Below are positions 22,851 through 28,370 of a stretch of DNA of 33,077 nucleotides, one piece after another. The notes beneath the pieces are model-generated. The model made no database searches and was not told the origin of the DNA. It was given only the letters and a program-made list of their open reading frames with translations. Source of the stretch: Nanobdellota archaeon (lineage in GTDB: Archaea > Nanobdellota > Nanobdellia > PEZQ01); contig JAAOXS010000011.1 in the NCBI GenBank assembly GCA_018220985.1, forward strand, positions 1 through 33,077, in the 5' to 3' direction. Both the position numbers and the translations under genes were made by a program. Numbering within the stretch: position 1 is the first letter of the stretch; every line of letters begins with the position of its first letter.

Positions 22851-23386
22851 ATTTTTCTTGGATAAATTAGGCTTTTCTTTTTTCTTTGTGACAATACTTT
22901 GTTTTCATAATGAAATCTATTATTGATTATTGAAAGCACGCTTATTGGATCGGATTCCAAAAACTCTTTTTCATTAAAAAAATACGTTTTTCCTTCTTCT
23001 AAACCATTATTTTTTTTAATTAAATGTTCAATATCATTATTTGAATTAACATACAACTCTTTAAGAGTATTAGAAAAACCAAAATACTTTCTTAAATTTT
23101 CTTCAATTTTATTATAATCCTGACAATTATCCTGACAATTGCTTTTGTTAAGAATAATCTCTAAAGACTTTTGTTTTTTTAGAGTTTCAGAATACAATTT
23201 CAAATCTCTAGCGTTTATTTCTTTAACATTAACAAGTTCTAAACTCTCCAAATTTTTTATACGTAATATTTTCTCATAATTACTATAAGGCTCAGCCAGA
23301 TTTACTGCATTAAAAAAATAAGAAGACTGATCTTTAGAAGCTTTTTCGATTAAATATACTGACTTTTCTGAATTCATATTACCCAT
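22847..23386 (-). CDS. Hypothetical protein, 179 residues
   Basis: I do not recognise this protein. It is charged and Asn/Lys/Glu-rich with no membrane segment. A short repeat NCQDNCQDYN gives its only two cysteines, spaced CxxxC. The pattern of leucines in RIKNLESLELVNVKEINARD and TLKELYVNSN looks faintly like leucine-rich repeats but is too irregular to claim. The ATG at 23386 is chosen over a TTG at 23395; another ATG at 23377 is possible. The DNA is AT-rich. It has a 4-base convergent overlap with alkA. Confidence 0.5.
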   Translation of the reverse strand: MGNMNSEKSVYLIEKASKDQSSYFFNAVNLAEPYSNYEKILRIKNLESLELVNVKEINARDLKLYSETLKKQKSLEIILNKSNCQDNCQDYNKIEENLRKYFGFSNTLKELYVNSNNDIEHLIKKNNGLEEGKTYFFNEKEFLESDPISVLSIINNRFHYENKVLSQRKKKSLIYPRKI

Positions 23387-23486
23387 AAAAATCAAAAATT
23401 TAAAACTATTATTTAAGCTTTACGTTCTTTTTTCATAAAAAATACGTTGATTATAAAAAGCAATAGTAAAATATATCAGTAGAAAT

Positions 23487-23561
23487 ATGTTTGATGAAAT
23501 AGCAAAACTAGACGACACAGGTTATAATAGGTTAAAATTCTTCCTTAAACAATACGCTTAA
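23487..23561 (+). CDS. Possible 24-residue peptide
   Basis: In the spacer between two minus-strand genes, an ATG frame encodes MFDEIAKLDDTGYNRLKFFL followed by KQYA and a TAA stop. TTATAAAAA (23451-23459) is centred about 32 bases upstream and resembles the TATA boxes of other genes here. It may be a microprotein, a gene remnant or chance. No family is recognised. Confidence 0.25.
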   Translation: MFDEIAKLDDTGYNRLKFFLKQYA

Positions 23562-23564
23562 AAT

Positions 23565-23933
23565 TCAAACTTTGAAAAAGTTAAGACTTCCCTTACACTT
23601 AACTGGTTTGATTTTACCAACAAAACCTAAAACGAAACCGTAAACTGGAAACTTACCAGCTTTTTTTGAAAAATGATTATAATAATCCTTCAAAAACATT
23701 TTTTCATCCTCATACTTGACAACACCTATCAAATTAGCTTTACCAACCAAAGCACCAGTAACCAATTTTTTAGAATCTAACTTGAAACGAGCGCACTCAT
23801 CATTATTAACAGTTTTACTCGCGTGAACAAAAAAATCACCTCTAAAATTAGTATTCCAACTCCTTAACTCAATACTCTTCTTACCACTTAAAATGAGTTC
23901 AACCCAAGGTTGACGAATCGACAAAGCTTTCAT
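23565..23933 (-). CDS. ASCH-domain protein
   Basis: This 122-residue protein is a single ASCH domain (PUA-like beta-barrel). The diagnostic N-terminus MKALSIRQPWVELILSGKKS is followed directly by IELRSWNT, then GDFFVHASK and a VGKANLIGVV strand. YGFVLGFVGKIKPVKCKG closes the barrel. ASCH proteins are proposed RNA-binding or nucleoside-processing modules, and some bacterial members hydrolyse N4-acetylcytidine. Its first 35 bases overlap the end of the Nudix gene, which overlaps the transporter gene by 4 bases, so all three are probably one operon. Confidence 0.88.
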   Translation of the reverse strand: MKALSIRQPWVELILSGKKSIELRSWNTNFRGDFFVHASKTVNNDECARFKLDSKKLVTGALVGKANLIGVVKYEDEKMFLKDYYNHFSKKAGKFPVYGFVLGFVGKIKPVKCKGSLNFFKV

Positions 23934-24321
23934 ACTTTTGTAATAAGAATTCTTTAACAGCTTTAGGATATAACCTTATCTTCTCCAAATTTTTTAAATC
24001 AACCCAAGTAATACTCTGAAAAACACCACCTTTTAAATCAGGATTCTTAGAAAAATTTAAAACACCAGACACTAATTTAACAGCGTAATAAAATTCCTCA
24101 CGATGATGAAGTTCACCATCAAAACACTTTAACAACAAGCCACCAACTCTAACACTTAAATCAGCCTTCTCTTTAAACGCCCTAACCAAACACTCACTGT
24201 GCGATTCACCTTTTTCCAAACCGCCACCAGGAAGAACAAAATACTCCTCATTAAAACGCTTATGCAACGCTAACAATATCTTATTATCCTTAACTAATAC
24301 ACCGCAAACACGAGTCATCAT
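23899..24321 (-). CDS. Nudix hydrolase-family protein with altered Nudix box
   Basis: In this 140-residue protein the fold signature is clear: FVLPGGGLEKGESHSECLVR, then AFKEKADL, aligned to Gx5Ex7REUxEExGU. The Gly, first Glu and Arg are kept, but REUxEE is RAFKEK, losing two of the three acidic residues that bind metal. Strands before (RVCGVLVKDNKILLALHKR) and after (FYYAVKLVSG) fit the domain. Typical Nudix enzymes cleave nucleoside diphosphate-linked compounds; this one may be weak, altered or non-catalytic. It is translationally coupled to the upstream BASS transporter (4-base overlap) and overlaps the ASCH gene by 35 bases. Confidence 0.8.
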   Translation of the reverse strand: MMTRVCGVLVKDNKILLALHKRFNEEYFVLPGGGLEKGESHSECLVRAFKEKADLSVRVGGLLLKCFDGELHHREEFYYAVKLVSGVLNFSKNPDLKGGVFQSITWVDLKNLEKIRLYPKAVKEFLLQKYESFVDSSTLG

Positions 24322-25175
24322 TTCTTCCTTAAATAATACTCTTCCAAAAAAACCATGAAAAAAGGAAGAACAAGAATGTTAGCGCCTAACGCGAGCAAAG
24401 CACGATTAGATAAAAAGGATAATGCGACAACACTAGCAATACCCGTATTCTTCATCGTAGAAAACAACACGAACAATTTCTCATCAGTTAATTTTGTTTT
24501 AACAATTTTAGAGAAGAAAGCGAAAAAACCAAAACGGTATACCAAACTAATTCCAACCAATAAAACAAACAAAGCAGGCTCACTGAAAATGAAAAAACTA
24601 TTCTTACCAATCACCACGTAAAAAATTAAAGCCAAACACAATTCGATAACTAACTTATTATACTTGTCAGTGTTAACGTTCCTAACAAAATACGCGACGA
24701 TTAAAGGCAAAACAATCACTAACAATAATTGAACAAACAACAAACTAACAGAAATAGACTCGCCTAAAAACAAGAAAACAAGAATAGGCGAAACAATCAA
24801 ATAAACAAGATAACTAACTGCTTCAGCGAGCAATGCGCCACCAACATCACTCTTCAAAATAAAAGACATGGCAATAACGCTAACAGCAGGAGGCATCAAA
24901 CACCATAATAATAAACCACTAAAAACTTCCAAATCACTAATGAAAAAAGAACTAAAAAAAGCAAGTACCAAACCCGAAAACAGCGAAACTAAAAACAACC
25001 ATTGAACACGCCCAAAATCCTCCCTATCAACTTTCTCGAACTTAGCGTTTTTCAAACTGAAAACCATAAGAACAATCAAAAACAAAGTTGTGAAACTCGA
25101 AAGATAAGGCGCGAGCTGAGGGAAAAACAAACCTAACAAAACACTAGACAAAAAAATGAACAAACTCCGCTTCAT
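24318..25175 (-). CDS. BASS-family (bile acid:sodium symporter-like) transporter
   Basis: This 285-residue membrane protein has about nine or ten hydrophobic segments. MPPAVSVIAMSFILKSDVGGALLAE corresponds to the PPAxSV core motif. STMKNTGIASVVALSFL corresponds to the second conserved (G/S)MKNTGLAxxLA motif. Together these mark the two crossover regions of the BASS fold. Members move organic anions, often with sodium, including pantoate, pyruvate and bile acids. The substrate here is unknown. It is first in an operon with Nudix and ASCH genes, so a nucleoside- or vitamin-related substrate is conceivable but not shown. Confidence 0.8.
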   Translation of the reverse strand: MKRSLFIFLSSVLLGLFFPQLAPYLSSFTTLFLIVLMVFSLKNAKFEKVDREDFGRVQWLFLVSLFSGLVLAFFSSFFISDLEVFSGLLLWCLMPPAVSVIAMSFILKSDVGGALLAEAVSYLVYLIVSPILVFLFLGESISVSLLFVQLLLVIVLPLIVAYFVRNVNTDKYNKLVIELCLALIFYVVIGKNSFFIFSEPALFVLLVGISLVYRFGFFAFFSKIVKTKLTDEKLFVLFSTMKNTGIASVVALSFLSNRALLALGANILVLPFFMVFLEEYYLRKK

Positions 25176-25255
25176 AAAAACAATTACAGGAATTAAACCT
25201 TTTTAACTCTCACGCATAGAAAACAATTTTAACAACACACAAATTAACATTAGTA

Positions 25256-26203
25256 GTGAAAAAAAGGATTAGTGAAATAAAAATTGGAGAAATCATAAAT
25301 AACTTCTTCGTAGTAAAAATCAAAAAAGGAATACAACCATACGCCAACGGATTCTCATTTACATTACTCTTATCAGACGAAACAGGAAAAACAGTGAACT
25401 ACAAATACTGGGGCGGAACAAGCGAAGAAAAAATAAAACTAATTTATGACTCAATAAAACCAGACTCAATAGTTCACGTGCAAGGAAAAGCAGGGGAATA
25501 CAACAATAAAACGCAAATCACTACAAACGAACCGTACACAATAAAAGTTGTTCATAATGGTTTAGAATTCATAAAACCCGCAAAAAAAGACTTGGAAAAA
25601 ATGTGGAACGAATTATTAAACACTATTTCAAAAGTTGAAAACCCTGAAATAAAAAAATTACTACAAAAAACATTTTTAAACCAAGAATTTGCTGAAAAAT
25701 TCAAAAAACACCCTGGCGCAATAGAAATACACCACAATTGGATAGGTGGATTATTACAACACACGCTAGAAGTGTTAAACTACTGTAAAATGGCATGGCA
25801 CCAACACCCAGAATTAAACAAAGACCTGCTAATTGCAGGAGCACTACTCCACGACATAGGAAAACTAGAAGAATTAGAAGTAACCTCCCGAATAAAAGGA
25901 AGTAAGAAAGGCCAACTAATCAGCCACTTAGTATTAAGCGCGATTAAAGTTAATGAAGAAATGCGAGAATTAAATGATGATTTAAAAAATAAGATTTTGC
26001 ACATGATAGTAAGTCATCATGGAAAACCAGAATACGGCTCGCCCAAACCGCCAATGTTTCCAGAAGCACTAGTTGTTTACTACGCTGATGAGATGAGTTC
26101 TAAAACAAGCGAGATGATAGAATTCATAAAAGATGCAAAACAAGACACTGAAGATGACTTCATGTACAGCAGAAGGCATAACAAAAACGTACTACTCAAG
26201 TAA
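25256..26203 (+). CDS. YhaM-like 3'-5' exoribonuclease (OB fold plus HD domain)
   Basis: This 315-residue protein starts at GTG; no in-frame ATG is nearby. Residues ~1-100 form an OB fold (ISEIKIGEIINNFFVVK, SFTLLLSDETGK, VHVQGKAGEYNN). The HD phosphohydrolase domain follows: HHNWIGGLLQHT supplies the first His residues, GALLHDIGKLEEL the HD pair, SHLVLS and VSHHGKPEYGSP later metal ligands, and YYADEMSSK the last Asp. Both order and motifs match bacterial YhaM/CBF1, which degrades RNA or DNA from the 3' end. Its presence in an archaeal setting suggests transfer or an under-described archaeal branch. It has a 12-base convergent overlap with the protease gene. Confidence 0.85.
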   Translation: MKKRISEIKIGEIINNFFVVKIKKGIQPYANGFSFTLLLSDETGKTVNYKYWGGTSEEKIKLIYDSIKPDSIVHVQGKAGEYNNKTQITTNEPYTIKVVHNGLEFIKPAKKDLEKMWNELLNTISKVENPEIKKLLQKTFLNQEFAEKFKKHPGAIEIHHNWIGGLLQHTLEVLNYCKMAWHQHPELNKDLLIAGALLHDIGKLEELEVTSRIKGSKKGQLISHLVLSAIKVNEEMRELNDDLKNKILHMIVSHHGKPEYGSPKPPMFPEALVVYYADEMSSKTSEMIEFIKDAKQDTEDDFMYSRRHNKNVLLK

Positions 26204-26515
26204 TTCTTTTACTTTTTCAACAGCATTAATTAACTCATAATTTTTTGGAATGCCAATCACTTTAACTTTTAAAATACCCTTCATCAATCTAAGATAAGTT
26301 CCTAAATCAAAATCGTGGACGCTAACAGCCTTATGAGATTTTAATTCATTTAACTTAACAAACCGAACATCACTCAAACCCCAAACCACGTCAACAACCA
26401 CATCACCATTTTTAAGTTCGTGCACGTTATTTGAATTCTTAAAACCTAACACATCACCTACGCGCCAAGCTAAATCATCGCCACTAACTTTTGAACCGAA
26501 ACACAAAATACTCAT
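26192..26515 (-). CDS. Probable hydrogenase maturation protease, minimal form
   Basis: This 107-residue protein is much shorter than the usual ~150. By alignment with HycI/HybD, GSKVSGDDLAWRV (7-19) matches GNxxxxDDGxGxxV, giving the nickel-sensing Asp14. VVVDVVWG (39-46) matches the VDA segment with Asp42. SVHDFDLGTYL (65-75) matches SxHxxxLxxLL with His67. KVIGIPKNYE is the last strand (VxGIxP). All three metal ligands appear kept. It would cut the C-terminal tail of the hydrogenase large subunit (HydA, 12-residue tail). The gene is about 4 kb from hydA, beside a divergent DUF6390-like gene whose start is 35 bases away, and near hypC. Confidence 0.65.
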   Translation of the reverse strand: MSILCFGSKVSGDDLAWRVGDVLGFKNSNNVHELKNGDVVVDVVWGLSDVRFVKLNELKSHKAVSVHDFDLGTYLRLMKGILKVKVIGIPKNYELINAVEKVKELLE

Positions 26516-26550
26516 AATGTTTAAGTAATAACTCGAATTTTAAAGAGTTT

Positions 26551-27141
26551 ATGGAAGGACTAACACTTTTAGCAAGATTTGCATTTGGCGCAGCTAACAA
26601 TGAAGATTGCATATGCCCCTTCAAAAGCAAAAAAATAATTGAATTAGAACAAGAAATAAAAACAAACATTAAATTAGAAGAAGGAAACTTGTACGAAAAC
26701 ATTAGAAAAATATCACGAGAAAACCCGCTATCATTAGAAACAGTTGAAGCATACGTAATTGGAAACAAAATTTCATTAAGCAATCATAAACTGCACCACA
26801 ATTACGCAGTACTAAAAATATTGGAAAAACTACCAAACCTGAACAATAATGAATCATTCAAAGAAAAAACAAGGAATTGTTTAATCACGCCGGGAATATA
26901 CAATGGCAAATCAATAAACACTTTTTCTTCAAAAATTGTGAAAAACCCATTCGAATTACAACTCGAAAGAGGAGATATGGTATTAATTCACTACAATTCC
27001 GCACTCACAAAAATTAATGAAAAACAATACGAAACATTAAAAGAAATAACTGAAAAAATAATTGGAAACATTCCAAACAATGAATGGATTAAACAACAAT
27101 TTCCCACACTTGAAAAATTACAACCCATTCAAGACGCATAA
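26551..27141 (+). CDS. Hydrogenase-neighbourhood protein, resembles DUF6390
   Basis: This 196-residue protein begins MEGLTLLARFAFGAANNEDC. It contains ENPLSLETVEAYVIGNKIS (about 57-75), HHNYAVLKI, NCLITPGIYNGK and GDMVLIHYNSALTKI. From memory these match the uncharacterised DUF6390 family, seen beside hydrogenase genes in bacteria (MxGLxLxARYA start, DPxxxxVVEAYWIGN, HHSFHVL, NCRIxWG, GDxVAIHW). This is recollection, not a search. It lies between the protease and hypC, which supports a hydrogenase-related role. No membrane segment or catalytic motif is seen. Conserved His (about 79-80) and Cys residues could bind metal. Its 3' end overlaps hypC by 24 bases. Confidence 0.55.
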   Translation: MEGLTLLARFAFGAANNEDCICPFKSKKIIELEQEIKTNIKLEEGNLYENIRKISRENPLSLETVEAYVIGNKISLSNHKLHHNYAVLKILEKLPNLNNNESFKEKTRNCLITPGIYNGKSINTFSSKIVKNPFELQLERGDMVLIHYNSALTKINEKQYETLKEITEKIIGNIPNNEWIKQQFPTLEKLQPIQDA

Positions 27142-27312
27142 CGCATCTTCTTCAGAAACTTTTTGCACAACCATTCTTTGAGCAACAATAACGTACTCAC
27201 CAACACCCGCACTAATCAAATTCTGAACTTCACTCTCCCCGAACTCGCCGTAACTAACAATAGCATTATTTCCCTCAACTCTCACAATTTTACCAGGCAA
27301 ACTAATACACAT
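27118..27312 (-). CDS. hypC: Hydrogenase maturation chaperone HypC, divergent
   Basis: This 64-residue protein begins MCISLPGKIVRVEGNNAIVS, the HypC/HybG signature in which Cys2 must be N-terminal. The in-frame extension upstream to 27339 is therefore rejected. It continues as a small OB barrel (VGEYVIVAQRMVVQKVSEEDA). HypC binds HypD and carries the Fe(CN)2CO group to the large subunit. In well-studied HypC proteins the stretch YVLVHxGFA has a conserved His after the last Val. Here the aligned residue is Ala44 (YVIVAQRMV), so the partner of Cys2 is missing. It follows the 116-residue orphan by 4 bases in the tpiA transcript. HypA, B, D, E and F are not in the window. Confidence 0.75.
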   Translation of the reverse strand: MCISLPGKIVRVEGNNAIVSYGEFGESEVQNLISAGVGEYVIVAQRMVVQKVSEEDALCVLNGL

Positions 27313-27316
27313 AAAT

Positions 27317-27667
27317 TCATAATTCAAAACTTTTATCAATTAAAAACTTTAACGCTCTTGAAACCTCACTGTCAGGCATCACACCTTCAATACGGCTCTT
27401 CTGAAAATTAGCCCTATGACGCCACAATCGCGACTCCTCACTACTCTTTTTACGCCTGTCCACAAACTGATTGGAAATAACATCCACCTTATTATTCAAA
27501 AACTTGAAATAATTATCCAACCTCTCACCGGGCAAAGACTCGTTAAGCAAAGAGAAACTTTCAAACTCAATAGCTTGCATGAAAGGCTCAATAGTGGCGT
27601 GCTTAAAACCTAAACGCTTCAACTTCAACTCCAACGAGTGCAACTCTTCAATTACTTTATCCTGCAT
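27317..27667 (-). CDS. Hypothetical protein between tpiA and hypC, 116 residues
   Basis: This protein is not recognised. It is helical and highly charged, with a central Arg/Lys-rich segment (FVDRRKKSSEESRLWRHRAN) and no membrane span or cysteine. The start ATG at 27667 is preceded at 4 bases by GAGGTG (27677-27672), which lies inside the end of tpiA, so it is chosen over a TTG at 27679. Overlap with tpiA (11 bases) and the 4-base gap to hypC indicate one transcript. Because of this position a role in hydrogenase assembly is possible, but nothing in the sequence shows it. Confidence 0.6.
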   Translation of the reverse strand: MQDKVIEELHSLELKLKRLGFKHATIEPFMQAIEFESFSLLNESLPGERLDNYFKFLNNKVDVISNQFVDRRKKSSEESRLWRHRANFQKSRIEGVMPDSEVSRALKFLIDKSFEL

Positions 27668-28286
27668 CAAACACCTCAATCACGTTTTCCATCCAGCGCT
27701 CAGGACTACTGCTTTTAATAACAGCACTTGAAACCAAAATGCCCTTAGCACCCAAACGCATTGCAACTTCAACATCTTTTTGATTATTAATCCCTGCACC
27801 AACTAACACATTCCTAAAATTTTTACAAGCATTCCTAATTAAAGAAGGTTTTGCCACGCTAACACTTATTTTACCACCAATCAATTCAGGAGGCTCAACA
27901 GCGATAGCAGTTGGATTAAATTTTTTCACCAAATTCAACTCTTTAACATTCTTAACGCAAACCACGCTTGCCAAACCTAACTTTTTCAAACGCTTAACAG
28001 ATTCTTTAACAACAATCCAAGGAACACGCTTCTCACTATGATTAATTAAACTCCCAAACGCGCCAGCTTCCAAAATTTTTTCAGGAAGAACAGCACCAGT
28101 GAACTTACCTTGTTTTGAAGCATCAACGTGCTGAGCAAGGGTTTGACAAATATGCCCAACTTCTTTTAAATCAGGAAGTTGCGGGCATGCGTACACGTTT
28201 TCAGTAACACTAATAGCGCGAGCGAAAAGAACAGGGTCAATGCTGTACGTTTTAAAATTTACTATTACACAAGGAAAAGTAATCAT
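27657..28286 (-). CDS. tpiA: Triosephosphate isomerase, archaeal type
   Basis: This 209-residue protein is short, as in archaea. Catalytic residues are visible: NFK (Asn10, Lys12), LINHSEKR with His83 as the general acid, and VEPPELIG with Glu131 as base. The phosphate-binding GAGINNQKDV and ILVSSAVIKSSSP loops follow. It interconverts dihydroxyacetone phosphate and glyceraldehyde 3-phosphate and supplies GAPDH. It is first in a transcript with the 116-residue orphan and hypC. A TATA-like box lies about 28 bases before the ATG, and there is no Shine-Dalgarno site. The spacer to the divergent debranching-enzyme gene is 84 bases. Confidence 0.93.
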   Translation of the reverse strand: MITFPCVIVNFKTYSIDPVLFARAISVTENVYACPQLPDLKEVGHICQTLAQHVDASKQGKFTGAVLPEKILEAGAFGSLINHSEKRVPWIVVKESVKRLKKLGLASVVCVKNVKELNLVKKFNPTAIAVEPPELIGGKISVSVAKPSLIRNACKNFRNVLVGAGINNQKDVEVAMRLGAKGILVSSAVIKSSSPERWMENVIEVFDAG

Positions 28287-28306
28287 TGGTATTAATAATA
28301 AAAATA

Positions 28307-28320
28307 CAAATTTATAACAA
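28307..28320 (-). promoter_or_regulatory. TATA-like box for tpiA
   Basis: The minus strand reads TTGTTATAAATTTG, centred about 28 bases before the ATG at 28286. The distance is almost the same as for gap and pgk. Confidence 0.45.
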
Positions 28321-28370
28321 TTACTTAATCACTAAACTAATAAATTCTTAACTCTTACAATTAAATTATT

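Noticed and set aside
27313-27339. Nine-codon N-terminal extension of HypC
   Set aside because: HypC needs Cys directly after the initiator Met. The MCISLPGK start at 27312 satisfies this.
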